From positions 1 to 37,476 of IMG/VR virus record IMGVR_UViG_3300030000_000026: DNA of 37,476 bases; one strand, written 5' to 3'. A program made the position numbers and the translations under genes. The first letter of the stretch is position 1. Every line of letters begins with the position of its first letter. The notes under the pieces were generated by a model that had not been told where the DNA came from, did no database searches, and saw nothing but the letters and a program-made list of their open reading frames with translations. This DNA comes from a virus. This document shows positions 1-8,119 of the stretch, piece by piece.

Positions 1-127
1 CTATGCCAGCTAATTGTGGTATTCTTATAACTCTATTAATATCAACCTGTCTTGCTGCAGCTTCAAAATATCTTTTAAACCCTAAAACACGTTTACTAAA
101 TCCTAAGTTATTATATTTATTGATTGG
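1..127. repeat. Terminal direct repeat marking a circular contig
   Basis: Bases 1-127 are identical to 37350-37476. The repeat lies inside a gene, is exactly 127 bp and has no mismatch. This is what a de Bruijn assembler with k=127 leaves at the ends of a circular contig. It is therefore best read as one sequence counted twice, giving a 37,349 bp circle, and not as a biological terminal repeat. Confidence 0.93.
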
Positions 128-208
128 CAATCCCTCTTCATCTTCTGAAAAAATATCACATATTCCATCATTAAAGCTAATAAATTCAGTCTCAGTTTTT
201 ATTTTCAT
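1..208 (-). CDS. Head-closure / head-tail adaptor protein, N-terminal part (wraps through the contig end)
   Basis: The gene begins with ATG at 208, overlapping the TGA of the connector gene (ATGA), runs off base 1 and continues at 37349 down to a TAA at 37237-37239. The joined product is 106 residues. The N-terminal part begins MKIKTETEFISFNDG. Size, position between connector and gp10-like genes, and the C-terminal beta-rich sequence fit the SPP1 gp16 / HK97 gp9 head-closure family, which joins the portal-connector assembly to the tail. The assignment rests mainly on gene order and size, because the sequence family is weakly conserved. It is split only by the arbitrary contig cut. Confidence 0.75.
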   Translation of the reverse strand, partial: MKIKTETEFISFNDGICDIFSEDEEGLPINKYNNLGFSKRVLGFKRYFEAAARQVDINRVIRIPQLAGI

Positions 209-516
209 ATTATCACCACTGCATCTACCATTGCATCTACTTGGCTTTGTATATGCAAGCTCATTAATTCACTAGTAAAATTATTTTCAAACATTTCTAA
301 GGCCTGGCTATTTGCATATCTGCAATAATCAAATAGTAATGTCCTTGGTAAATCTTCAAGGCTAAAATCTAAAGGCACACCAGCAATAGTTTGCAAGCGT
401 GCCATACCTCTATTTATAAAACCAGTTATATTACTATCTGTTGAAGTATCTACCCATGTTATGTGCAAATAGCTTTTTACATCAACTAGTAATGCAGCTA
501 ATAATATATCTGTCAT
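205..516 (-). CDS. Head-tail connector protein (gp6/gp15-like)
   Basis: A 103-residue protein just downstream of the capsid gene. It has the mostly helical pattern of the HK97 gp6 / SPP1 gp15 connector family: an N-terminal helix (LLAALLVDVKSYLHITW), a segment NITGFINRGMARLQTIAGV, and a helical C-terminal half with RTLLFDYCRYANSQALEMF. Such proteins form a ring under the portal after DNA packaging. AGAGGTGATC lies upstream of the ATG at 516, and the TGA overlaps the ATG of the head-closure gene. Placement between capsid and head-closure genes is the standard order. Confidence 0.82.
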   Translation of the reverse strand: MTDILLAALLVDVKSYLHITWVDTSTDSNITGFINRGMARLQTIAGVPLDFSLEDLPRTLLFDYCRYANSQALEMFENNFTSELMSLHIQSQVDAMVDAVVII

Positions 517-528
517 TTAGATCACCTC

Positions 529-1719
529 TTAAGCCTGTTCTTTAGTCTTAACAATGTTAGTTACAGATACTTCTAAATTAGCTGCTGTCATTGTTGTAAT
601 ATCTGCAAGGATAAAGGCATTATCATCCAAGGCCTTACCATTACCGTACATCTTAGTAAGGTAAACTCTTTGATCATCAAGGAACCTAAATTCATCACTG
701 AACTCAATCTTACCGCCATTAGTTCCAGCACCAATCCCCATAAAATACTTATCTGCTAAACCAAAAATAGCACTATTTGCAGCAACCGCAGTTGATTGAA
801 TTATAGTAGTTGGGTAAGGAAGTACATTATACGTATAAGTACCATCTACTGCTCTAATAGTTGTAGATGGGAATACCTTTGTAAAATAGTCTACTGGATT
901 AACAACCATTAGAATATTATTTACTGGTCTTGTCTTTCCATTAGGTGCTACTGCTAACTTAGCTGCTATTGCTCCAAAAGTAACTGGTTTTAAATCTGAA
1001 ACAACTAAGGCTGTTTTCTTAGGATATACGCCTGCTGTTACAGTTACATCGTCGGCAACACTTCTATTCATTCCAATAGGCATATCTTTTCCAGTACCAT
1101 TTATTATTGCTTCCTCTGTTGCTAATGCAATTGATTCGCTTAACACACCTCTTACATAAGCATCAATCCATGTTGGGCCTACTGCTAACATATCTTTGCT
1201 TATAGGCATAAACGCTGATAATTTGCAAAGTGTAAGGTCAATTTCTCCGATTGCTCCACTTAATTCCGCTGTGATTGCTGTGTTAAGTGCACCCCATACT
1301 GCTAATTGTGTGCCTTGTTTATTTACAATCATCTTTGTTAAAACAGTTGTGTTTGTAAAAGTAATCGCATCTAGCAGTGGGTGTGTTGCTTTAATATCTG
1401 CTATAACATTATCAATTATTGTAGTTGGATAAGCAGTAGGAAGAGTTGTAAATGCTTGTCTAGGATCTGCTGATTGCATAGCACCAATTATACCTTGATA
1501 AAATTTATTTTCATCAGCAGTTAACTGGTGTACTCCACGTGTTGTAAGTATATTACTATCAGCTGTCTGTTGATAAGTCTTAAATTCCTCTATTACATTT
1601 TGTTGAATAGCTTCTGCAAATGGTGTAAATGCCATTGCTATTGCATTTTCATCTTCGGATTTCATTGCCACCGCTAAGTTATCTTTTAATTCTTGTAGTA
1701 TCAAGTCTTTTGATTTCAT
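529..1719 (-). CDS. Major capsid protein, HK97 fold
   Basis: A 396-residue protein. Residues 1 to about 105 are charged and helical, like the delta/scaffold domain of HK97-type capsids, and no separate scaffold gene is present. The remainder is the capsid domain, with the conserved stretch around AVGPTWIDAYVRGVLSESIA and the following NGTGKDMPIGM. The ClpP-like protease encoded immediately upstream in the operon would remove the N-terminal domain during maturation. GGAGG precedes the ATG at 1719. The order portal-protease-capsid matches the HK97 module. The cleavage site cannot be fixed from sequence alone. Confidence 0.93.
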   Translation of the reverse strand: MKSKDLILQELKDNLAVAMKSEDENAIAMAFTPFAEAIQQNVIEEFKTYQQTADSNILTTRGVHQLTADENKFYQGIIGAMQSADPRQAFTTLPTAYPTTIIDNVIADIKATHPLLDAITFTNTTVLTKMIVNKQGTQLAVWGALNTAITAELSGAIGEIDLTLCKLSAFMPISKDMLAVGPTWIDAYVRGVLSESIALATEEAIINGTGKDMPIGMNRSVADDVTVTAGVYPKKTALVVSDLKPVTFGAIAAKLAVAPNGKTRPVNNILMVVNPVDYFTKVFPSTTIRAVDGTYTYNVLPYPTTIIQSTAVAANSAIFGLADKYFMGIGAGTNGGKIEFSDEFRFLDDQRVYLTKMYGNGKALDDNAFILADITTMTAANLEVSVTNIVKTKEQA

Positions 1720-1720
1720 A

Positions 1721-2497
1721 TTATTTTACCTCCAAGTTTTTATTTTTAAATTTTGCCATTAATTTTTCAGCATTAGTTTTTTGTATAGGTTCTTCCTTAG
1801 GTGTTCTAACTACAAATTCTTTAAGCTGCTCTGATATTTTTTTATTATTATTTATTTGTTGTTGCATTGTTGCATTCATTTTCTGTACTAATTCCTCTGC
1901 ATTTTTTAAATTAACTTCTTCTGATATAACCTCATCACATAATCCAATTTCTAAACATTGTCCTGCTGTTAGCCATGTTTCATTATCTAATATTTCTATT
2001 AGTTTTTCTTCTGTTAATTTTTCACCAGCTTTTTCAAGATAAGCTTGTCTATTACCAGCCATCATAACATCCATATCATCTGCAGCTTTTCTAAGTTGCT
2101 TAGAATTTCCTACAGCTACATTCCACATATTATGCAACATTTGTGTTGTATTTGAGTACATTTTCACAATATCACAACCAGTTAAAATAAAACTTGCAGC
2201 ACTTGCAGCGAATCCATCAACAATACCAGTTACAGTAGCGCTATGTCTTTTCAATTGATTTCTTATAGACATTGCTTCAAAAACTGAACCTCCAAAAGAA
2301 TTACAATATAAATTTATATTTTTTACATCAGGATACTTGGAAAGTTCTTCTTTAAAATAATCTGCTGATGTTTCACTTATAATTTCTTCATCTGTCCACC
2401 AGTCATACCCACCAGCTTCAACATTTCCATATAGGTACATATCTAATATACTGGGGTCACTTGCTAACTGTTTTAGTTCCCATATTTTCTTTTTCAA
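1721..2497 (-). CDS. Prohead maturation protease, ClpP-like serine protease
   Basis: ClpP-fold head maturation protease. Numbered from the upstream GTG (2515), the nucleophile is Ser105 in GFAASAAS, the catalytic His is His128 in MLHNMW, and ETWLTAGQCLEIGLCDEV (about 179-196) is the usual third conserved block. I place the start at the TTG at 2497, because the strong site GGGGAGGTGAG sits about 7 bases before it and overlaps the upstream GTG, so the product is 258 residues. The last ~70 residues are lysine- and glutamine-rich and poorly conserved. The product would process the capsid encoded next. The gene ends 1 bp before the capsid ATG. Confidence 0.9.
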   Translation of the reverse strand: MKKKIWELKQLASDPSILDMYLYGNVEAGGYDWWTDEEIISETSADYFKEELSKYPDVKNINLYCNSFGGSVFEAMSIRNQLKRHSATVTGIVDGFAASAASFILTGCDIVKMYSNTTQMLHNMWNVAVGNSKQLRKAADDMDVMMAGNRQAYLEKAGEKLTEEKLIEILDNETWLTAGQCLEIGLCDEVISEEVNLKNAEELVQKMNATMQQQINNNKKISEQLKEFVVRTPKEEPIQKTNAEKLMAKFKNKNLEVK

Positions 2498-2518
2498 AAT
2501 CTCACCTCCCCTCACCTT

Positions 2519-3688
2519 TTATTTAGTTACTGTAGTTTCTACCCCAAGAGTTTCAATCTTTTGATAATTTTTAGTAATAAAATGTTGCTTACTAAAGTCT
2601 GTATTCAATGCCACATCACCACACTTTATCCTTAATTCGTCTATACTATAGCCACCACTAGCAATTAATTTATCAAAAGCTGTACTAATACTAAATATAT
2701 CAACGTGCTTTATAGACGAAGTATCAACTCTTGTATATGAGCCTTCTAAAAAATCATTTTTAGGGTATCTTTTACGATTTACTTCTTCGCTTATCATGCA
2801 ACATATAGGATCTATACAGAAGGTTAAAAAGTTATCTGTTATATTACTAATATCTGCAATATCGCCCCTCAATAAAGATGGTGGAATTTTAAATGCCTGT
2901 GCTACTCTTTCAAATATTTCTTTTGTAACTGCATTAATATCTACAATTTCGCTGGTGGATTTCTTGCTACCTTCTCCACCCTGTTCCTTGTATACATACC
3001 CCTTTTGTAATGGTAATACTGCATTTTCTGCTTCAAAATAAGTTTTAAACCTCTTAGTCATTAATATTTCAAGATTTTCTTGAAACTTTTCATCTTTACT
3101 TGCTGTAGCATCAATATCAAGTATGCCTTTTCTACCCCCACTACGTTTGTACTTGCCAATAGACATATTAAGTAAATTATTATAACCTACAATTACCTTA
3201 GATAATAATCTCCTAATATCGTTATTTCCTAGTTTGAAATACATTACTTCTGACATTCTAAAAGTTTTATTAAAACTCATTGTGCCACTCACTACACTAT
3301 TGAAACTATTCTCTACTACTGCATATTCACTTTGATAAAAACTATCTGCTATCACGAACTGACCATTTATGTCTAAGACTAAACACTCATTGTTATAAAG
3401 TAATTCGGTTATAAGTTTTTGCATAAATTGGCTTGAGTTTTGATTAATATTTGGTTGTACATTCCATGAGTAAAATTCATCACCCTTGTACTCATTTCCC
3501 TTTAAGTAAGTTTTGAAACTACACTTTGAAATACTGTTCGATATTAAGTCTATGGCCGTAGCAATAGCAAACATTTCAATTTCTAAACTTTGTACTTCCC
3601 CTGCTATTTGCGTTTCCGTTAGACTTATTGTAGTTTTATCCCCTCCAAAAAAACTAGATATCCATTCAGTAAATTTAATTTTGATCAC
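2519..3688 (-). CDS. Portal protein, HK97 family
   Basis: A 389-residue portal, a normal length for the HK97 family. It forms the dodecameric DNA channel at one capsid vertex. Recognisable parts are the N-terminal IATAIDLISNSISKCSF, the middle GGRKGILDI region, the FKIPPSLLRGDIADISN block typical of the clip/stem region, and NFLTFCIDPICCMISEEVN. The start is uncertain. The annotated GTG (3688) lies inside an almost perfect ribosome site (AAAGGAGGTGATC), so initiation may really be at the ATT four codons in, about 8 bases beyond GGAGG. Confidence 0.92.
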   Translation of the reverse strand: MIKIKFTEWISSFFGGDKTTISLTETQIAGEVQSLEIEMFAIATAIDLISNSISKCSFKTYLKGNEYKGDEFYSWNVQPNINQNSSQFMQKLITELLYNNECLVLDINGQFVIADSFYQSEYAVVENSFNSVVSGTMSFNKTFRMSEVMYFKLGNNDIRRLLSKVIVGYNNLLNMSIGKYKRSGGRKGILDIDATASKDEKFQENLEILMTKRFKTYFEAENAVLPLQKGYVYKEQGGEGSKKSTSEIVDINAVTKEIFERVAQAFKIPPSLLRGDIADISNITDNFLTFCIDPICCMISEEVNRKRYPKNDFLEGSYTRVDTSSIKHVDIFSISTAFDKLIASGGYSIDELRIKCGDVALNTDFSKQHFITKNYQKIETLGVETTVTK

Positions 3689-3735
3689 CTCCTTTCAGGG
3701 CATAATAAAAAGCCTTATTTCTAAGACTTATCTTT

Positions 3736-5397
3736 CTAGTATGTATAGCAATCTAAAGCTAAACCTGTTGTGGTAACTTTACCGCTATCAACCAAATCTG
3801 TACCCGCTGCAATTTGCGCTGCGACATAAGCCATCCATCCATCTGTTTTTCTACTTTTAGGTTCTATCTTTGAATAACTTATATTGTCATGGGCTTCGAC
3901 TTTTATACACGCATTATTTGTATACCACCGCATCAAAGGACTATCGCCCCATACAATGTTTTTATTTGCAAATAAGCTTGTTATCATAGGAGCTATAAGC
4001 ATCTGATCACTTGGTCTTATTAGTTTTATATTATTAGCACCACCTTTATCAGTATCAAATCCAACCTCTCTAAGTGCTTTTGCTAATAATGTATACCTGT
4101 AATTATCCATACCTAAAGTAGTTATATTATATATTTTACCTTGTTCTGCCAACCACTCTGCAGGTATGCTTGGCGCTACTTCTACAGAATCAACAAAAGT
4201 TAGTAATTCAGCCTGTTCCCAATCTTCTAGTGGGGCTTTAATTCTACCTAAGTCCTTGCATTTTTTACATACCCATGTATGACTTTTCCAGTAGTATTTT
4301 TCTTTAAATAAAAATAATAAGCCAGCTACAATAAAATCTGTAGTCTTGGCATAATCTATACCTGCTACACAAGTGCAACCAGTAAGATCAGGCATAAATT
4401 GGTTAGTTGCCAGGATATTCTCCCATTCAGTAATTTCAATATCTGCCTCACCCTTTGGAATATTCATTCTTTTGGTCATAAAAGCACTGTTACTAACAGT
4501 ATCTTTTTTATAAGCTATATATTCTTTGTGTATTTCAATTCTAAGTTCCTCATTATAATGTAAAGTTGGATTGGCTTTATCCCACATTTTAGGATTATCA
4601 ACTTCTTTTTCATCATCTAACCGGCATATAAATGGTAATGTTCCATTATCTTCTTCAGCACCTTTTAGTATGTTTAATGCTGTAGTTAGTGCATCGTCTA
4701 AAGGGCCACCACGTATATCTCCATTAGTTGTAATAATAGTTGTACGTGGGTTTTTCTTTTTACCAAGTCCAGTTTTGAAAACATTTATAATTTTGTAATT
4801 TTCATAACCATGAAATTCATCAAAATCAATTTTACCAGGCCTGCCACCATCTTTGGTTTTGGCATTGCTAGTTCTAAACCTTAACTCTGAGCCTGTTTTT
4901 AAATTTGTAATAAGCTCCTTAGTCCATGTAAAATGTGTTTTAAGTTTGGTTTTATTAGCTTCCATTACGTCCCATACATCAACAAAACTTGTTTTTGCTT
5001 GATCCTCACTATTAGCACAAATATCAATATTATATTTTTTAACTATATTAACTTCACTAATTAAACAGAAGTCTTCAAAACTAAGATACCCATTTTTACC
5101 AGCACCCCTGCCAACTAGAATAAATAAGTCGGGCCACCTTAAAAGACCAGGCTTTAAATAAGTACAATTATGAAGTGTAAAACAAAATACTTCCCATTCG
5201 TATAATTCAAATGGGAAGTATTTCTGCAAGTTTAAATATTTTCTTAATTGCGTTTCATCAACAAATAAGTTTTCATCTCTAAAATGTTTTTCTACATAAT
5301 CCATTAATTGTAATTGTTCTTTACAAACTTCAATAGTTCCACTTCGCACAAGATCAATATAGTTTTGAATTTCTGGTATTAACTTAGAGCTCATCAT
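3736..5397 (-). CDS. terL: Terminase large subunit (TerL)
   Basis: The DNA-packaging motor: an N-terminal ATPase plus a C-terminal RNase H-like nuclease. Numbering from the GTG at 5406, Walker A is VGRGAGKN (98-105) and Walker B is IDFDEF (193-198). Nuclease acidic residues are probably Asp351 (GIDYAKTTD), Asp434 (GMDNYRY) and Asp522 (TDGWMAYVAA). Full length (553-556 residues) fits the P27/HK97-like group. The start overlaps the end of terS. I prefer the ATG at 5397, because the GTG at 5406 has no better ribosome site. Translation is probably coupled to terS. Confidence 0.95.
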   Translation of the reverse strand: MMSSKLIPEIQNYIDLVRSGTIEVCKEQLQLMDYVEKHFRDENLFVDETQLRKYLNLQKYFPFELYEWEVFCFTLHNCTYLKPGLLRWPDLFILVGRGAGKNGYLSFEDFCLISEVNIVKKYNIDICANSEDQAKTSFVDVWDVMEANKTKLKTHFTWTKELITNLKTGSELRFRTSNAKTKDGGRPGKIDFDEFHGYENYKIINVFKTGLGKKKNPRTTIITTNGDIRGGPLDDALTTALNILKGAEEDNGTLPFICRLDDEKEVDNPKMWDKANPTLHYNEELRIEIHKEYIAYKKDTVSNSAFMTKRMNIPKGEADIEITEWENILATNQFMPDLTGCTCVAGIDYAKTTDFIVAGLLFLFKEKYYWKSHTWVCKKCKDLGRIKAPLEDWEQAELLTFVDSVEVAPSIPAEWLAEQGKIYNITTLGMDNYRYTLLAKALREVGFDTDKGGANNIKLIRPSDQMLIAPMITSLFANKNIVWGDSPLMRWYTNNACIKVEAHDNISYSKIEPKSRKTDGWMAYVAAQIAAGTDLVDSGKVTTTGLALDCYTY

Positions 5398-5692
5398 CGG
5401 TATCACTTACTGTATTTTCAATTGTTAATCCTAATTGTTTAATAATTGCCAACTTTTGTTTATTATACATTAGTGCATTTTTAACAGATGGGTTCTCTTT
5501 ATCAATTGAATATCCTGATGCTGATTTTGCTTTATATGAATGACCACGAATTTTAATATCTTTCTGCATGGCCTTTTCCTGTTCAAAGTACCAAATATAA
5601 TCATCAACTAAATTTAAAAAATGTTCTACATTTGCATTTTTATTTTCCAGTTGCTGAATCAAAGATTCCTTAATATTTTTTGCACTTGCCAT
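5384..5692 (-). CDS. terS: Terminase small subunit, P27 family
   Basis: A 102-residue protein directly upstream of and overlapping terL. The sequence pattern matches P27-family small terminases: a helical N-terminus (NIKESLIQQLENKNANVEHFL), an aromatic core VDDYIWYFEQEKAMQ, and ENPSVKNALMYNKQKLAIIK near the C-terminus. It would recognise the packaging site and load DNA onto TerL. GGAG lies 13 bases before the ATG at 5692. It follows an HNH nuclease gene, the usual arrangement in cos-type phages of this group. Confidence 0.88.
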   Translation of the reverse strand: MASAKNIKESLIQQLENKNANVEHFLNLVDDYIWYFEQEKAMQKDIKIRGHSYKAKSASGYSIDKENPSVKNALMYNKQKLAIIKQLGLTIENTVSDTDDEL

Positions 5693-5812
5693 ATTTAAAA
5701 TTCATCTCCTTTCAAATATTTTTCCCTCACACGCGCGATATTTCTCTCTTGTCTACCCTTACTACCGTTCTCCCCATATCCAGCGCTTTTGCGTTTCTTT
5801 TGACCGGGGGTA
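5693..5812 (-). other. Candidate packaging-site (cos) region upstream of terS
   Basis: This 120-bp gap between a small unknown gene and terS is clearly richer in GC than its neighbours, with ACCCCCGGTC and TATCGCGCGTGTG on the minus strand. Cos sites of HK97-like Firmicute phages with an HNH-TerS-TerL order often lie here. One reading frame is open for about 41 codons (Lys/Arg-rich) but has no ATG, GTG or TTG start, so I do not call it a gene. The assignment to cos is inference. Confidence 0.35.
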
Positions 5813-6028
5813 CTAATCTTCTATTTGACCAATGTATTCATTGTCAGTATTACAAATCATTTCAACTTCAAGATTCTTATAATAGTTATCACTTTTTTGA
5901 TGTGTTATTGCATCTTCTTTAAACTTATCTTTAGCTAACTCTAATGCTCTTTCTTCTGTACTAGCTACTACCAATACATTTACTGAACCATTCCCCATAT
6001 ATCCATTAAATATTCTAAATAGTATCAT
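5813..6028 (-). CDS. Small protein of unknown function
   Basis: A 71-residue acidic protein (MILFRIFNGYMGNGSVNVLV...) that I do not recognise. It has a short beta-rich N-terminus followed by a helix (STEERALELAKDKFKEDAI) and a C-terminus ICNTDNEYIGQIED. GAGGAG lies about 14 bases before the ATG. It sits between the HNH nuclease and the terminase genes and shares their strand, so it is expressed with the packaging module. No membrane segment or cysteine motif is visible. Confidence 0.65.
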   Translation of the reverse strand: MILFRIFNGYMGNGSVNVLVVASTEERALELAKDKFKEDAITHQKSDNYYKNLEVEMICNTDNEYIGQIED

Positions 6029-6031
6029 TGC

Positions 6032-6343
6032 TTACCATCGCTCCTCATTCAATTGCTCTTTAGGTTCGTACTTGTGATGTATCTGATAGTGACACTCTTT
6101 GCATACACATAACAAATTGTTCTTAGTTAATGCAAGCTCAGGCTGTTGCCTTACATACTTAATATGATGTACTGTTACTGCCTCACTATACAACCCTTTA
6201 TCCTTACATAGTTGACACTCATTGTTCTGTTCCTTTAATACTTCAATCCTTAGATGTTCCCATGATGCACAGTTATAGAAGGCTTTAAGATTATGATGTT
6301 GTATAAGTTTGTTAATCCATTGTGATAACTCTATGCTGTCCAT
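6032..6343 (-). CDS. HNH endonuclease associated with packaging
   Basis: A 103-residue HNH nuclease. A zinc-knuckle pair is visible (CQLC in the middle, CKEC near the end), with the catalytic block VTVHHIKYVRQQPELALTKNN and a final CHYQIHHKY, so the His-Asn-His signature is complete. I start it at the ATG at 6343, preceded by AAAGGAG with an 8-base gap. The upstream in-frame GTG (6367) has no such site. In HK97-like cos phages, HNH proteins encoded beside terminase act with TerL/TerS in cos cleavage. The location here agrees with that role. Confidence 0.9.
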   Translation of the reverse strand: MDSIELSQWINKLIQHHNLKAFYNCASWEHLRIEVLKEQNNECQLCKDKGLYSEAVTVHHIKYVRQQPELALTKNNLLCVCKECHYQIHHKYEPKEQLNEERW

Positions 6344-6359
6344 ATTGTTATCTCCTTTA

Positions 6360-6833
6360 TTACTCACACTTCATTGCCATTTCTTTTTCTTTTAACTTAG
6401 TAAGCTTCTTATCATTAAGAACTTTACTAGGGTCTTCTTGCCATGTTGCCTTCTTCTTATTGTTCAACCAATACTTTTGAGAAGCTAAGTCTGGGGCTTT
6501 ATATTTCTTAACCTTAACTACCTTTACATCTTCTTTAACCAATATTATATTGGTCTTTTCATCAAGAACTTCTTCTTTAACTTTAGTTGCAACTTCTTCA
6601 TAGTATATATACCCATTGCAACATTTAAATAGTGATTGTTCTACCTGTTCATTCTTTTTATCTTTACATTGAGCCATTAGCTCTTTTAACTCACTATTTT
6701 GGCTCTTATGTCTCTTAAAACTCGAGTAACTTATGTCTAATTTTTCTGCAATTTCTTTATCAGTAGAATCACTCTCAGCCATTGATTCTATTAACTTTAA
6801 GTTATCCCTTATTGTCTCGTCAACCGACTTCAT
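6360..6833 (-). CDS. HTH protein resembling a terminase small subunit
   Basis: A 157-residue protein with an N-terminal helix-turn-helix (about residues 20-45: STDKEIAEKLDISYSSFKRH). The C-terminal half contains KKYKAPDLASQKYWLNNKKK, resembling the 'PPD..A..FWLKNRKP' end of some terminase small-subunit-like proteins. It is the first gene of the late block. Because a second, P27-type TerS is encoded next to TerL, this protein may be an additional DNA-binding packaging factor or a regulator. GGAGG precedes the ATG, and a 10-bp-stem hairpin lies directly upstream in the leader. Confidence 0.7.
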   Translation of the reverse strand: MKSVDETIRDNLKLIESMAESDSTDKEIAEKLDISYSSFKRHKSQNSELKELMAQCKDKKNEQVEQSLFKCCNGYIYYEEVATKVKEEVLDEKTNIILVKEDVKVVKVKKYKAPDLASQKYWLNNKKKATWQEDPSKVLNDKKLTKLKEKEMAMKCE

Positions 6834-6847
6834 TCTGCACCTCCAAC

Positions 6848-6879
6848 ATTGAGCCTTTTACTTTTTACTAAGGCTCAAT
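6848..6879 (-). promoter_or_regulatory. Leader hairpin before the first late gene
   Basis: Perfect 10-bp inverted repeat, ATTGAGCCTT and AAGGCTCAAT, separated by 12 bases, ending about 8 bases before GGAGG of the gene starting at 6833. It lacks a downstream T run in either direction. It is better read as a leader structure or protein-binding site than as a terminator. Confidence 0.5.
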
Positions 6880-7130
6880 AATCGCTATATTTCCCAACTT
6901 TAAAAGTCGTATAATTTTTTTATATTTTTTATTAACATTACAAATGTATTCTTAGCCACTGGTATATCTAGCATAAAGCCTATTAAAATATATTTTTTGA
7001 ATGTGACATTTTCTTAGGGAATAAGACATTGACTTTTTAAAGCGCATATAATAGAAGATTTATTTTTTATTTCTCTTCAATGTGAACTCCCCAAAAAATA
7101 AGACATTCACTTAGTAAAAAAATAAAAAGC
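6880..7130 (-). promoter_or_regulatory. Late control region with a 16-bp direct repeat
   Basis: A non-coding stretch separating the short recombinase gene from the late genes. AATAAGACATTGACTT (7020-7035) and AATAAGACATTCACTT (7097-7112) are direct repeats matching at 15 of 16 positions, 77 bp apart. The stretch is otherwise very AT-rich. I see no convincing -35/-10 pair, which fits a late promoter needing an activator such as the ArpU/RinA-like protein of this phage. This is inference. Confidence 0.4.
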
Positions 7131-7796
7131 TTAATGGATTAGATCGTTCAAAGTTTCTGAATAATTATCAAACACTTCTCTATCTAAACCAAGATAAGCT
7201 TTAGTTTCTTCTGTTGAACTATGACCTAACATTTCTTTTATTGCTAATAAATCATGTTCATTCTTCTCATATATTCTATACGCATAAGTTTTACGCATAC
7301 TATGTGCACTTATTTTTTCAATATTAAAATAATCTCCAGCTTCCTTAAGTATTTGAGAAACTCTCTTTACTTCTATGTATCCACCTTTTCTACTTGGAAA
7401 CATATAGTCATAATCATTTAAATCTCTTATATACTCTTCTAACTTCTTTTTAAGATTTTTTACTATCACAACTTTTCGAGGTTTTCTATTCTTTTCTCTA
7501 ATATTCCTAGAGTTAAGTTTCTTTCCTTCCATAATTGTAAAATAGCCACTATCAAGAGATTCTTTAATATTTCTTACTTTAAGTTTTATCAAATCTCCAG
7601 CTCTATATCCAGTTGCAATGCCTAAAATAAATAGCATATAATTTCTATTACTCTTAGCTCTTAAATAATCTTGAATATCATATACTTGATCTACTTGCTT
7701 AATTGGATTAGCTGGCTGTTTTTTCTTTCTTCTCTTTCTTGGTGGACTACTATTGGATTTTACTCTTTCCATAATCTCACCTATGTCTTTCATCAT
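7131..7796 (-). CDS. Short tyrosine recombinase (third recombinase of the phage)
   Basis: A 221-residue catalytic domain without the usual N-terminal core-binding domain. The first ~35 residues are instead short and highly basic (PPRKRRKKKQ). The active site looks complete: Arg65 (GYRAGDL), Lys92/93 (GKK), His165-x-x-Arg168 (HSMRKTYAY), His192 (LGHSS) and Tyr201 (AYLGLD). It overlaps the preceding small gene by about 20 bp, suggesting coupled translation. It lies far from attP and just before the late genes, so prophage integration is unlikely. A structural or regulatory DNA-binding role, or resolution of multimers, is possible. Confidence 0.85.
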   Translation of the reverse strand: MMKDIGEIMERVKSNSSPPRKRRKKKQPANPIKQVDQVYDIQDYLRAKSNRNYMLFILGIATGYRAGDLIKLKVRNIKESLDSGYFTIMEGKKLNSRNIREKNRKPRKVVIVKNLKKKLEEYIRDLNDYDYMFPSRKGGYIEVKRVSQILKEAGDYFNIEKISAHSMRKTYAYRIYEKNEHDLLAIKEMLGHSSTEETKAYLGLDREVFDNYSETLNDLIH

Positions 7797-7959
7797 TTTT
7801 GAAACATTCTTCTACTTCTCTTTTATCAAATGGATAATAATGCATTACTATTTCTTCACATGTATTATTATCTAAACAATCTTTGCAGTGTAAAGGAGAT
7901 TTAGCACATACTATTTCATTTCCTTTAAACTTAATGTTTAGCTTAATTTTCTTTTCCAT
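7777..7959 (-). CDS. Small cysteine-containing protein of unknown function
   Basis: A 60-residue protein with a basic start (MEKKIKLNIKFKGNEIVC) and a cysteine cluster CAKSPLHCKDCLDNNTC, spaced C-x6-C-x2-C-x5-C, which could bind a metal. AAAGGGGG stands about 10 bases before the ATG. The 3' end overlaps the short recombinase gene, so the two are probably made together. A terminator lies just upstream. Function unknown. Confidence 0.68.
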   Translation of the reverse strand: MEKKIKLNIKFKGNEIVCAKSPLHCKDCLDNNTCEEIVMHYYPFDKREVEECFKNDERHR

Positions 7960-7989
7960 ATTTCTAAACCCCCTTTAATTTAAAATACA

Positions 7990-8024
7990 AAAGAAGCACA
8001 TAGAATATTTCTAAGTGCTTCTTT
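7990..8024 (-). terminator. Intrinsic terminator of the early operon
   Basis: On the minus strand AAAGAAGCAC pairs with GTGCTTCTTT and the stem continues as TAGAA/TTCTA after one T-T mismatch, around a 3-base loop. TTTTGTATTTT overlaps and follows the 3' arm. It separates the late-regulator gene from the cysteine protein/recombinase pair. Confidence 0.75.
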
Positions 8025-8044
8025 GACTAATTACATTTTACTAT

Positions 8045-8119
8045 TTAAAACTGATACTTACTAGGTACTTTCGTTGCTACCCTAACTGCTACCCTAGTTG
8101 CTACCTTTGCTGTTCCTTT
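8045..8119 (-). repeat. 12-bp tandem repeat, in frame behind the stop of the late regulator
   Basis: Directly after the TAA at 8120-8122 the same frame stays open for 24 codons, to a TAA at 8045-8047. It is made of 12-bp units on the minus strand (GTAGCAACTAGG, GTAGCAGTTAGG, GTAGCAACGAAA, GTACCTAGTAAG). Read as protein it gives VATR VAVR VATK VPSK. It may be an operator array, a decayed C-terminal tail or a readthrough extension. Confidence 0.7.

Noticed and set aside
1-127. A true direct terminal repeat of the virion DNA
   Set aside because: It lies inside a coding gene, is exactly 127 bp (a usual k-mer) and joins cleanly. Such a short terminal repeat is not expected for this phage type.
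1196-2042. Plus-strand open frames over capsid and protease genes
   Set aside because: They are antisense shadows without ribosome sites and with no recognisable protein pattern. The minus-strand genes are well supported.
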